Assembly: GCA_947627325.1 (NCBI GenBank)
Contig: CANQVO010000017.1
Coordinates: forward strand, 1 to 51,662
Origin: an uncultured Oscillospiraceae bacterium
Lineage (GTDB): Bacteria > Bacillota > Clostridia > Oscillospirales > Oscillospiraceae
Direction: 5' to 3'
DNA: 51,662 nt
Shown here: positions 35,631 through 43,555 of the stretch, one piece after another
How the letters are laid out: every line of letters begins with the position of its first letter
Numbering within the stretch: position 1 is the stretch's first letter
Program-made: the position numbers and the translations under genes
The notes under the pieces: model-generated
What the model was told of the DNA's origin: nothing
Database searches by the model: none
What the model saw: only the letters and a program-made list of their open reading frames with translations

Positions 35631-35705
35631 TCCCCCGGGCGGAAAAGGGCCGTGACCGGCCCGGAAAAAACCGGCCCCAGGGCCGGGGGAGAGGAGCGGG
35701 AGGCC

Positions 35706-35969
35706 ATGCAGGCCGACGCCAAAAAGGTCCAGCGGCTCTTAAAGACCGCCCGGGGCCAGATCGACGGCATTTTGAACATGATCGACGAGGATCGGTACTG
35801 CCTGGACATCTCCCAGCAGGTGATGGCCTGCCAGTCCATCCTGGCCCGGGTGAACCGGGAGATCCTCACCGCCCACCTGTCCCACTGCGTCAAGCACGCC
35901 CGGACCGACGCGGAGCGGGAGGAAAAGGTGGAGGAATTGACCGCCCTTTTGGGCAAGCTAATACCGTGA
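35706..35969 (+). CDS. csoR: copper-sensing repressor, CsoR family
   Basis: An 87-residue all-helical repressor. The ATG at 35706 follows AGGAG and gives the usual start before KKVQRLLKTARGQIDGILNMIDEDRYCLDI. The Cu(I) ligand pattern Cys (in YCLDI), His and Cys (in AHLSHCV) is complete, supporting copper over nickel or formaldehyde sensing. On binding Cu(I) it should release the promoter of its own gene and of copA, which starts 13 bases downstream. Confidence 0.92.
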   Translation: MQADAKKVQRLLKTARGQIDGILNMIDEDRYCLDISQQVMACQSILARVNREILTAHLSHCVKHARTDAEREEKVEELTALLGKLIP

Positions 35970-35982
35970 GGAGGGCTGGAGC

Positions 35983-38523
35983 GTGAAGGAGAAATTCACC
36001 GTCACCGGCATGACCTGCTCCGCCTGTCAGGCCCACGTGGACAAGGCGGTGCGGAAGCTGAGCGGGGTGACGGAGGTAAACGTGAACCTGCTGGCGGGCA
36101 GCATGAGCGTGGAGCACGACGAGACGGTCACCGCCCAGGCCATCGTGGAGGCGGTGGTCAAGGCCGGCTACGGCGCCTCTCCCGCTGTTCCCGCCGCCGG
36201 CGGGACCGCCGGGACCTCTCCCGCCGGGGGAGCCGCCAAGCGGGCCGACCCCATGGAGGGGGAGTTGCGGAATATGCGAAACCGCTTCGTGGCATCCCTG
36301 TGCTTTCTGCTGCCCCTTTTCTACCTCTCCATGGGCCACATGATGGGCCTGCCCATCCCCGGCTTTTTCCGCGGCATGGAGAACGCCTTCTCCCTGGCCT
36401 TTACCCAGTTTTTGCTCACCGTCCCCATCATGGTCATCAACCAGAAATACTACCGGGTGGGCTACGCCACCCTCCTGCGGGGCGGGCCCAATATGGACAC
36501 CCTCATCGCCGTGGGCTCCACCGCCGCGGTGGTCTACGGCATCGCCGCCCTCTACCAGATCGGCTGGGGCATGGGCCACGGGGACTGGGCGCGGGTGCAC
36601 AAGTGGAGTATGGACCTGTACTTTGAGTCCGCCGGGACCATCCTCACCCTCATCACCCTGGGCAAGTACCTGGAGACCCGCTCCAAGGGCAAGACCGGCC
36701 AGGCCATCGCCCGGCTCATGGACCTGACCCCCAAGACCGCCCACGTCCTCCGGGACGGGGGCGAGGTGGAGATCCCCGTGGAGGAGGTCCGGGTGGGGGA
36801 TAGGGTCGTGGTCCGCCCCGGCGGGAGCGTCCCGGTGGACGGCGTCGTGGTGGAGGGGGCCTCCGCCGTGGACGAATCCGCCCTCACCGGGGAGTCCATC
36901 CCGGTGGACAAGGGGGTGGGGGACAGCGTCATCGCCGCCTCTCTGAACACCTCCGGCTCCTTCGTGCTGGAGGCCACCAAGGTGGGCGCGGACACCACCC
37001 TGGCGCAGATGATCGCCCTGGTGGAGGAGGCGGGGGCGTCCAAGGCCCCCATCGCCAAGCTGGCCGACCGGGTGGCGGGGGTGTTCGTACCGGTGGTCAT
37101 GGGCATCTCCCTGCTCACCGCCGCTGTGTGGCTGGTCACCGGCCACGGGGTGGAGATGGCCCTCACCTCCGCCGTGGCGGTGCTGGTGATCTCCTGCCCC
37201 TGCGCCCTGGGGCTGGCTACCCCCGTGGCTATCATGGTGGGCACGGGGAAGGGGGCGGAAAACGGCATCCTCATCAAGTCCGCCGAGAGTTTGGAGACCC
37301 TCCATAAGGTGGACACGGTGGTGCTGGACAAGACCGGCACCCTCACCCAGGGCCGGCCCCAGGTCACCGACGTGGTCCCCGCCCCCGGGGTGGGGGAGGC
37401 GGAGCTGGTGGCCCTGGCCGCCGGTCTGGAGGAGCGGAGCGAGCACCCCCTGGCCAAGGCGGTCACCGCCTACGGCCAGGAGATGGGGGTGCGGCCGGAG
37501 AGCGTGGAGAACTTTCAGGCCCAGCACGGCCGGGGCGTGTCCGCCACCGTGGACGGCAAGACCCTGGCGGGGGGCAGCCGGGCGGCCATGGAGGCCGCCG
37601 GGGTGGACCTCTCCGCCCTCAGCGCCCAGGCCGAGGCCCTGGCCGAGGCGGGGAAGACCCCCCTCTTTTTCGCCCGGGAGGGGGCCTGCCTGGGGCTGAT
37701 CGCCGTGGCGGACACGGTGAAGCCCACCTCCGCCCAGGCCCTCCGGGAGCTGGAGGGGCTGGGGCTGGAGGTGGTGATGCTCACCGGGGACAACCCCCGC
37801 ACCGCCCAGGCCATCGCCGAAGGCCTTGGCATCCGAAAGGTGGTGGCCCAGGTCCTGCCCGCGGACAAGGAGCGGGAGGTGGCCCGCCTCCAGGGGGAGG
37901 GCCGCCGGGTGGCCATGGTGGGGGACGGGATCAACGACGCCCCCGCCCTGGTCCGGGCGGACGTGGGCCTGGCCATCGGCGCGGGGACGGACGTGGCCCT
38001 GGAGTCGGCCGACGTGGTGCTGATGAAAAGCGATCTGCGGGACGTGCCCACCGCCATTCGCCTTTCCAAGGCGGTGATCCGCAACATCAAGCAAAACCTC
38101 TTTTGGGCCTTTTTCTACAACTCCATCGGCATCCCCCTGGCCGCCGGGGCGTTCTACCCCCTGCTCCACTGGCAGCTGAGCCCCATGTTCGGCGCGGCGG
38201 CCATGTCTCTGAGCTCGGTGTGCGTGGTGACCAACGCCCTGCGCCTGCGCTTTTTCAACGTCTCAAACAGGGCGGAACGCCCTGTGGAGAACCCGACAAC
38301 CATGCAAAAGGAGGAACAAAACATGACCACTCTGAAGATCGAAGGTATGATGTGCGGCCACTGTGTCTCCCACGTGGACGCGGCGCTCCACGGCGTCCCC
38401 GGTGTGGACAGCGTGGAGGTGAGCCTGGAGGGCAAGTGCGCCAAGGTCACCGGCTCCGCCGACGTGGAGGCCCTCAAGAGCGCCGTGGTGGGCGCGGGCT
38501 ACCAAGTCGTGGGCGTGGAGTAA
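35983..38523 (+). CDS. copA: copper-exporting P1B-type ATPase with C-terminal CopZ domain
   Basis: An 846-residue Cu(I) pump. N-terminal metal-binding domain with GMTCSAC (Cys12, Cys15), eight membrane helices, the CPC motif in VISCPCALGLATP (Cys405, Cys407), phosphorylated Asp449 in DKTGT, and GDGINDAPAL. The ATPase proper ends at about residue 760 (YNSIGIPLAAG, SLSSVCVVTNALRLR). A hydrophilic linker (about 757-780) then joins in frame to a second full heavy-metal domain with GMMCGHC (Cys791, Cys794). Start is GTG behind GGAGGG. Cotranscribed with csoR. The linker DNA retains a hairpin and ribosome site, so CopZ may also be made separately. Confidence 0.95.
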   Translation: MKEKFTVTGMTCSACQAHVDKAVRKLSGVTEVNVNLLAGSMSVEHDETVTAQAIVEAVVKAGYGASPAVPAAGGTAGTSPAGGAAKRADPMEGELRNMRNRFVASLCFLLPLFYLSMGHMMGLPIPGFFRGMENAFSLAFTQFLLTVPIMVINQKYYRVGYATLLRGGPNMDTLIAVGSTAAVVYGIAALYQIGWGMGHGDWARVHKWSMDLYFESAGTILTLITLGKYLETRSKGKTGQAIARLMDLTPKTAHVLRDGGEVEIPVEEVRVGDRVVVRPGGSVPVDGVVVEGASAVDESALTGESIPVDKGVGDSVIAASLNTSGSFVLEATKVGADTTLAQMIALVEEAGASKAPIAKLADRVAGVFVPVVMGISLLTAAVWLVTGHGVEMALTSAVAVLVISCPCALGLATPVAIMVGTGKGAENGILIKSAESLETLHKVDTVVLDKTGTLTQGRPQVTDVVPAPGVGEAELVALAAGLEERSEHPLAKAVTAYGQEMGVRPESVENFQAQHGRGVSATVDGKTLAGGSRAAMEAAGVDLSALSAQAEALAEAGKTPLFFAREGACLGLIAVADTVKPTSAQALRELEGLGLEVVMLTGDNPRTAQAIAEGLGIRKVVAQVLPADKEREVARLQGEGRRVAMVGDGINDAPALVRADVGLAIGAGTDVALESADVVLMKSDLRDVPTAIRLSKAVIRNIKQNLFWAFFYNSIGIPLAAGAFYPLLHWQLSPMFGAAAMSLSSVCVVTNALRLRFFNVSNRAERPVENPTTMQKEEQNMTTLKIEGMMCGHCVSHVDAALHGVPGVDSVEVSLEGKCAKVTGSADVEALKSAVVGAGYQVVGVE
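38268..38284 (+). other. intercistronic-type hairpin inside the copA frame
   Basis: CAGGGCG (38268-38274) pairs perfectly with CGCCCTG (38278-38284) around GAA, just after the ATPase part of the frame ends. It looks like a leftover spacer between copA and copZ. Confidence 0.5.
38323..38523 (+). CDS. copZ: CopZ-like copper chaperone, internal start within copA
   Basis: An ATG at 38323 in the copA frame lies 8 bases after a full AAGGAGG (38308-38314), ideal for initiation. Translation from it gives 66 residues, the size of free-standing CopZ, starting MTTLKIEGMMCGHCVSHVDAAL with the CxxC copper site, and ending at the copA stop. So this may be made both as the C-terminal domain of CopA and as a free cytosolic chaperone that hands Cu(I) to CopA and CsoR. 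Internal initiation is inferred from sequence only. Confidence 0.6.
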   Translation: MTTLKIEGMMCGHCVSHVDAALHGVPGVDSVEVSLEGKCAKVTGSADVEALKSAVVGAGYQVVGVE

Positions 38524-38546
38524 GGCAAGCGCCGCAAGCCAAAGAG

Positions 38547-38590
38547 AGCCCCGCCCCGGTCCACATGGACCGGGGCGGGGCTTCGTTTTT
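38547..38590. terminator. terminator of csoR-copA
   Basis: A perfect 16-bp stem (38547-38562 with 38567-38582, loop ACAT) followed by TCGTTTTT. On the other strand it faces the end of the sirtuin gene. Confidence 0.88.
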
Positions 38591-38603
38591 ACGGAGGCGC
38601 TTT

Positions 38604-39326
38604 TTAGTCCACCGCCTGGGCCAGGACCTGGCCGATGGGGGCGTGGAGCACCAGACCGGCCACGCCGTCGTAGGGGGTGGCGTCCTTGTTGATGAGGGCC
38701 AGGCGGGAGCCCCGGAAGTAGCGGATCAACCCCGCCGCCGGGTAGACCGCCAGGGAGGTGCCGCCGATGATGAGCAGATCCGCTGCCTGGATGGCCCGGA
38801 TGGCGCCGTTCAGGATGGCTTCGTCCAGCCCCTCCTCGTAGAGGACCACGTCCGGCTTGATGAGCCCGCCGCAGGCGTCGCACCTGGGCACGCCGGAGGC
38901 GGCCTTGATATAGTGGGCGTCAAAGAACTTGCCGCACTTGGTGCAGTAGTTGCGGTGGACGCTGCCGTGGAGTTCAAAGACGGCTTTGGACCCCGCCGCC
39001 TGGTGGAGCCCGTCGATGTTTTGGGTCACCACCGCTTTCAGCTTGCCCCGCTGTTCCAGCCGGGCCAGGGCCAGGTGGGCGGGGTTGGGTCTCGCGTCCA
39101 GGGCCAGCATTTTGGCCTGGTAGAAGCGGTAGAACTCCTCCGTCTGGGCCACAAAGAAGCTGTGGGACAAGATCGTCTCCGGGGGGTAGTCGTACTGCTG
39201 GTGGTAGAGGCCGTCCACACTGCGAAAATCCGGCACGCCCGACTCGGTGGAGCAGCCCGCCCCGCCGAAAAAGACGATGTTTTCCGCCTGGTCGATCCAC
39301 GCCCGCAGGGTCTTTGCGCCGTCCAT
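38604..39326 (-). CDS. cobB: NAD-dependent protein deacylase (sirtuin)
   Basis: A 240-residue Sir2-family deacetylase/deacylase. NAD-binding motifs GAGCSTESGVPDFRS and TQNIDGLHQ, the catalytic His in FELHGSVH, and a zinc site of two CxxC pairs (YCTKC, RCDAC) are complete. ATG at 39326 is preferred to a GTG three codons upstream because AAAGGA is then 10 bases away. It is divergent from nicotinate phosphoribosyltransferase, so an NAD-consuming and an NAD-salvage gene share one control region. Confidence 0.94.
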   Translation of the reverse strand: MDGAKTLRAWIDQAENIVFFGGAGCSTESGVPDFRSVDGLYHQQYDYPPETILSHSFFVAQTEEFYRFYQAKMLALDARPNPAHLALARLEQRGKLKAVVTQNIDGLHQAAGSKAVFELHGSVHRNYCTKCGKFFDAHYIKAASGVPRCDACGGLIKPDVVLYEEGLDEAILNGAIRAIQAADLLIIGGTSLAVYPAAGLIRYFRGSRLALINKDATPYDGVAGLVLHAPIGQVLAQAVD

Positions 39327-39349
39327 CCCGCTCACATCCTTTCCCTGTC

Positions 39350-39378
39350 ATTGTACTCCCCCGCCGGGGAAAAGGCAA
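39350..39378 (-). promoter_or_regulatory. promoter of the sirtuin gene
   Basis: Minus-strand TTGCCT (39378-39373) and TACAAT (39355-39350), 17-bp spacer; it predicts a very short leader of about 17 bases. Confidence 0.6.
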
Positions 39379-39380
39379 GG

Positions 39381-39409
39381 TTGCATTTTTCCGCCATTTG
39401 TCGTATCAT
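39381..39409 (+). promoter_or_regulatory. promoter of nicotinate phosphoribosyltransferase
   Basis: TTGCAT (39381-39386), 17 bp, TATCAT (39404-39409). Its -35 is only 2 bp from the divergent sirtuin -35. Confidence 0.72.
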
Positions 39410-39449
39410 AGAGAAAACCACGGGGCCACCCCGAAAGGACGTGAACGCT

Positions 39450-40892
39450 GTGAAGGCCAGAGACAACTACACCATGCTCTTTGACTTCTACGAGCTGACC
39501 ATGGGCAACGGCTACTTCCAGACCCCCCTGAAGGACCGTATCTGCTACTTTGACGTGTTCTTCCGCTCCGTGCCCGATGGGGGCGGCTTCGCCATCGCCG
39601 CGGGGCTGGAGCAGGTCATCGACTACATCCAGAACCTCCGCTTTGACGACGAGGACATCGCCTACCTCCGAAGCAAAGGCTGTTTTCAGGAGGCGTTTTT
39701 GGACTATCTTCGCGCCTTCCGCTTTGAGGGGGACCTGTGGGCGGTGCCGGAGGGGACGCCCATCTTCCCCGGGGAGCCCATCCTCACCGTCCGGGCCCCC
39801 GCCATCCAGGCCCAGTTCGTGGAGACCTTCCTCCTGCTCACATTGAACCACCAGTCCCTCATCGCCACCAAGACCTCCCGGATCGTCCGCTCCGCCCAGG
39901 GCCGGCCGGTGAGCGAGTTCGGCTCCCGCCGGGCCCAGGGGCCGGACGCGGCCATCCTGGGGGCCCGGGCGGCCTACCTGGCCGGGGCGGCGGGCACCGC
40001 CTGCGCCATGGCCGACCAGGTCTACGGCTCCCCCGCCACCGGCACCATGGCCCACTCCTGGGTGCAGATGTTCCCCGACGAGTACACCGCCTTTGAGACC
40101 TACTGCAAGCTCTACCCCCACTCCGCCACCCTCCTGGTGGACACCTACAACGTCCTCAAGTCCGGCGTGCCCAACGCCATCCGGGCCTTCAAGACGGTGC
40201 TGGAGCCCCTGGGCATCAAGAGCTGCGGCATCCGCATCGACTCCGGGGACCTGACCTACCTCTCCCGAAAGGCCCGGAAAATGCTGGACGAGGTGGGGCT
40301 GACCGAGTGCAGGATCGTGGCCTCCAACTCCCTGGACGAGTACATCATCCGGGACCTGATCCAGCAGGGGGCCCGGATCGACGCCTTTGGCGTGGGGGAG
40401 CGGCTGATCACCTCCAAGTCCCAGCCCGTCTTTGGCGGGGTGTATAAGCTGGTGGCCATTGAGGAGGGCGGGGCGGTGGTGCCCAAGATCAAGGTCAGCG
40501 AGAACCCCGCCAAGATCACCACCCCCCACTTCAAAAAGGTCTACCGCCTGTTTGAAAAGGAGACGGGCAAGGCGTTTGCCGACTATATCGCCGTCCACGA
40601 CGAGGAGGTATCCGGCCCCCTGCACCTCTTTGACCCGGTGGACACCTGGAAGGGCCAGACCATCGAGGACTATGTGGCCGTGCCCCTGCTCCAGCCCATC
40701 TTCCAGGGCGGGGAGCTGGTCTACCGCCTGCCCACCCTGGAGGAGGCCCGGGCCTACTGCGCCCAGCAGATGGAGACCCTCTGGGACGAGGTCAAGCGGT
40801 TCGAGAACCCCCACAACTACTACGTGGACCTGAGCCCCAAGCTCTGGCAGATCAAGCAGGACCTGCTGAAGGAGCAGGGCTACCAGGGCTGA
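39450..40892 (+). CDS. pncB: nicotinate phosphoribosyltransferase
   Basis: A 480-residue enzyme that converts nicotinate and PRPP to nicotinate mononucleotide, the entry step of NAD salvage. Family motifs are YTMLFDFYELTMGNGYF, EFGSRRAQG with the catalytic region, LLVDTYNVLKSG, GIRIDSGDL and VGERLITSKSQPVFGGVYKL. GTG at 39450 is chosen because AAAGGA lies 10 bases ahead; GTG at 39441 is in frame but too close to it. Everything upstream in this frame is the sirtuin region and is not part of the protein. Confidence 0.95.
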   Translation: MKARDNYTMLFDFYELTMGNGYFQTPLKDRICYFDVFFRSVPDGGGFAIAAGLEQVIDYIQNLRFDDEDIAYLRSKGCFQEAFLDYLRAFRFEGDLWAVPEGTPIFPGEPILTVRAPAIQAQFVETFLLLTLNHQSLIATKTSRIVRSAQGRPVSEFGSRRAQGPDAAILGARAAYLAGAAGTACAMADQVYGSPATGTMAHSWVQMFPDEYTAFETYCKLYPHSATLLVDTYNVLKSGVPNAIRAFKTVLEPLGIKSCGIRIDSGDLTYLSRKARKMLDEVGLTECRIVASNSLDEYIIRDLIQQGARIDAFGVGERLITSKSQPVFGGVYKLVAIEEGGAVVPKIKVSENPAKITTPHFKKVYRLFEKETGKAFADYIAVHDEEVSGPLHLFDPVDTWKGQTIEDYVAVPLLQPIFQGGELVYRLPTLEEARAYCAQQMETLWDEVKRFENPHNYYVDLSPKLWQIKQDLLKEQGYQG

Positions 40893-40920
40893 CCCCAGTA
40901 CGAAGCGTCCGAACACACAA

Positions 40921-40954
40921 AAAGCGGCCCCCGCCGGATGGCGGGGGCCGCTTT
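40921..40954. terminator. bidirectional terminator between pncB and glgP
   Basis: A perfect 15-bp stem (40921-40935 with 40940-40954) flanked by A-run on one side; minus-strand transcripts would leave it into a T-run. Confidence 0.85.
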
Positions 40955-40979
40955 GTCGCTGTTTGGAGCGGGGGAGAGG

Positions 40980-43409
40980 TCAGGCCTTGCGGACGGGGAC
41001 CTTCCAGATGTTCTTGGCGTACTCGGCCACCGCCCGGTCGGCGGCGAAGATGCCGGAGCGGGCGATGTTGATGAGCGCCATCTGGTTCCACTTCTTCTGG
41101 TCCAGATAGGTCCGCCCGGCCAGGGCCTGGGCGGCCCGGTAGCTCTCGAAGTCGGCCAGGAGGAAGTACTGGTCGGCCATGCCGCCGTTCTGGCCGAAGA
41201 GCAGGGAGTTGACGATGTCGATATAGCCTACCCCGTCGTCAAAGCCCTTGGCGATCTGGTCCAGGATGTGCTTGAGCGTCTCGCTCTGGCTGTAATACTC
41301 GTAGGAGTGGTAGCCGCTCCGCACCCGGGCGTCCACCTGGTCGGCGGTGAGGCCGAAGAGGAACATATTCTCCTCCTTGACCTGCTGGCACATCTCCACG
41401 TTGGCGCCGTCCAGGGTGCCGATGGTGAGGGCGCCGTTCATCATGAACTTCATGTTGCCGGTGCCGCTGGCCTCCTTGCCGGCGGTGGAGATCTGCTCGG
41501 AGAGCTCCGCGGCGGGCATGAGCTTTTCCGCCAGGCTCACCCGGTAGTTCTCCAGGAAGATCACCTGGAGCTTATCCTTGCACACCGGGTCGGCGTTCAC
41601 CGTGGCGGCCAGGGAGTTGATGAGGTGGATGATGTGCTTGGCCATGACGTACCCGGGGGCGGCCTTGGCGCCGAAGAGATAGACCCGGGGGGTCATCTCA
41701 AAGTTGGGGTCGTCCTTCAGCCGCTGGTAGAGGTAGATGATGTGCATGGCGTTGAGAAGTTGCCGCTTGTACTCGTGCAGGCGCTTGGCCTGGACGTCGA
41801 ACATGGCGTCGGTGTTCAGGACGATCCCCGTCTCCTTGGCGTACCAGTTGGCAAAGGCCACCTTGTTGGCCTTCTTGATCTCGCCCAGGCGCTTGACGGT
41901 GGCGGCGGTGGCCTTCTTCTCGAACTGCTTCATCTGCTCGGGGTGGAGCAGATAGTCGTCCGAGCCGATCACGTCCCGGATGAGCTCGTCCAGCTGGGGG
42001 TTGATCTGCGCCAGCCAGCGGCGGTGGTCGATGCCGTTGGTGACGTTGAGGAACTTCTTGGGGGTGCGGCGGTAGGCGTCGTTGAAGACGTCGTTCTTCA
42101 GAATGTCGGAGTGGAGGGCGGACACGCCGTTGATGGCCTGGCAGGCGCACACGCACAGGTTCGCCATGCGGACCTGGCCGCCCCAGATGATGGCGTTGCG
42201 GCCCACCCGGTCCATGTCCCCGTGGAACTCCCGCTCCAGCTGGCGCTGGTACTTCTGGGAGATCTCGTCCAAAATCAGCCAGATCCGGGGCAGGAGGTTG
42301 ATGATGAGGTCCTGGGGCCAGCGCTCCAGCGCCTCGGCCAGGACGGTGTGGTTGGTGTAGGAGACGGTGTGGGTGGTGATATACCACGCGTCGTCCCAGT
42401 TGTACCCCTCCTCGTCCAGGAGGATCCGCATCAGCTCGGGGATGACCAGGGTGGGGTGGGTGTCGTTGATCTGGATGGCGTGCTTTTCGTGGAAGTTCCG
42501 CAGGGTGCCGTACTTGGCCTTGTGCTTGCGGACGATGGACTGGATGGTGGCGGAGACGAAGAAGTACTGCTGGCGCAGGCGGAGCATCTTGCCCTCGGGG
42601 TGGTTGTCCTCGGGGTAGAGGACCTTGGCGATGGCCTCGGCCATGGCCTTGTCCTCCACCGCCTTTACATATTCGCCCGAGGAGAAGCGGGAGAGGTCCA
42701 CGGGGGTGGGGCTCTTGGCGTCCCACAGGCGCAGACGGTTGGTGAAGGTGGTCTTGTACCCGGCGATCTTCATGTCCCGGGGCACGGCCAGAACGGTGGT
42801 GTAGCCGGAGTGGCGCACCACGTGCCGGCCGTTTTCAAAGCCCACCTCCACCTGGCCGCCGAAGTGGACTTCCTCCGTGTCCTCCGGCCGGGTGACCAGC
42901 CAGGAGCCGCCCAGGTTGAGCCAGTGGTCGGGCAGCTCCACCTGCTCGCCGTCCACGATCTTCTGCTTAAAGAGGCCCAGCTCGTAGCAGATGGAGTAGC
43001 CGGTGGCGGGGATCTCCTGGGTGGACATGGACTCCAGATAGCAGGCGGCCAGACGGCCCAGGCCGCCGTTGCCCAGGCCCGCGTCCGGCTCCAGCTCAAA
43101 GAGGTCGGAGGCCTCGAAGCCCAGTTCCTTCAGCGCCGCCTTCAGCTGGGGCAGCACCCCCAGGTTGAAGGCGTTCTTCTCCAGAGAGCGGCCCATCAGG
43201 AACTCCAGGGAGAGGTAGTGGACCTGGCGGACGTTGTTTTTCTGGTTCTTTTCCCGGGTTTCCACCCGGTTGGCCGACATGATATCCCGCAGCACCAGGG
43301 CGCAGGTCTGGAACATATCGGCGTCGGTGGCCTCGCTGACGTCCCGGCCAAAGGTGCGGCGGAGCTTATCCACCATCAGTTTGGACAGCTGCTTGGAAGT
43401 ATAACCCAT
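40980..43409 (-). CDS. glgP: glycogen/alpha-glucan phosphorylase
   Basis: An 809-residue PLP enzyme that releases glucose-1-phosphate from glycogen. The PLP lysine is Lys654 in EASGTGNMKFMMNGALTIGTLDGANVE, and GLGNGGLGRLAACYLES is the other family hallmark. ATG at 43409 (MGYTSKQLSKLM) follows AGGCAGGAA; upstream residues in the frame are leader. It lies after a strong terminator that follows glgA, so its expression depends on readthrough or an own promoter that I could not identify. A hairpin occupies its leader (43472-43506). Confidence 0.97.
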   Translation of the reverse strand: MGYTSKQLSKLMVDKLRRTFGRDVSEATDADMFQTCALVLRDIMSANRVETREKNQKNNVRQVHYLSLEFLMGRSLEKNAFNLGVLPQLKAALKELGFEASDLFELEPDAGLGNGGLGRLAACYLESMSTQEIPATGYSICYELGLFKQKIVDGEQVELPDHWLNLGGSWLVTRPEDTEEVHFGGQVEVGFENGRHVVRHSGYTTVLAVPRDMKIAGYKTTFTNRLRLWDAKSPTPVDLSRFSSGEYVKAVEDKAMAEAIAKVLYPEDNHPEGKMLRLRQQYFFVSATIQSIVRKHKAKYGTLRNFHEKHAIQINDTHPTLVIPELMRILLDEEGYNWDDAWYITTHTVSYTNHTVLAEALERWPQDLIINLLPRIWLILDEISQKYQRQLEREFHGDMDRVGRNAIIWGGQVRMANLCVCACQAINGVSALHSDILKNDVFNDAYRRTPKKFLNVTNGIDHRRWLAQINPQLDELIRDVIGSDDYLLHPEQMKQFEKKATAATVKRLGEIKKANKVAFANWYAKETGIVLNTDAMFDVQAKRLHEYKRQLLNAMHIIYLYQRLKDDPNFEMTPRVYLFGAKAAPGYVMAKHIIHLINSLAATVNADPVCKDKLQVIFLENYRVSLAEKLMPAAELSEQISTAGKEASGTGNMKFMMNGALTIGTLDGANVEMCQQVKEENMFLFGLTADQVDARVRSGYHSYEYYSQSETLKHILDQIAKGFDDGVGYIDIVNSLLFGQNGGMADQYFLLADFESYRAAQALAGRTYLDQKKWNQMALINIARSGIFAADRAVAEYAKNIWKVPVRKA

Positions 43410-43471
43410 GTTTGGTTCCTGCCTTTCTGCGACGTTGACTCGTCTGTGTATATGTCGTACAAAGGGACCTG

Positions 43472-43506
43472 GACGGGTAAAACGGCAAAAACCGCCGTTT
43501 TCCGTC
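43472..43506 (-). other. leader hairpin upstream of glgP
   Basis: GACGG plus AAAACGGC pair with GCCGTTTT plus CCGTC, with a two-base bulge and a 7-base loop. It lies between the glgA terminator and glgP and has no T-run on the minus strand. Confidence 0.4.
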
Positions 43507-43510
43507 AAAA

Positions 43511-43543
43511 ATATACGCCTGGGGCGAAACCCCAGGCGTATAT
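43511..43543 (-). terminator. terminator of the glgBCDA operon
   Basis: A perfect 14-bp stem (43511-43524 with 43530-43543) is followed on the minus strand by TTTT. Confidence 0.82.
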
Positions 43544-43555
43544 TATACCTAAAAC

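Noticed and set aside
38103-39449. Long N-terminal extension of pncB
   Set aside because: The frame stays open through copA and antisense to the sirtuin gene, but the promoter and ribosome site place the start at 39450 and the family length is then normal.
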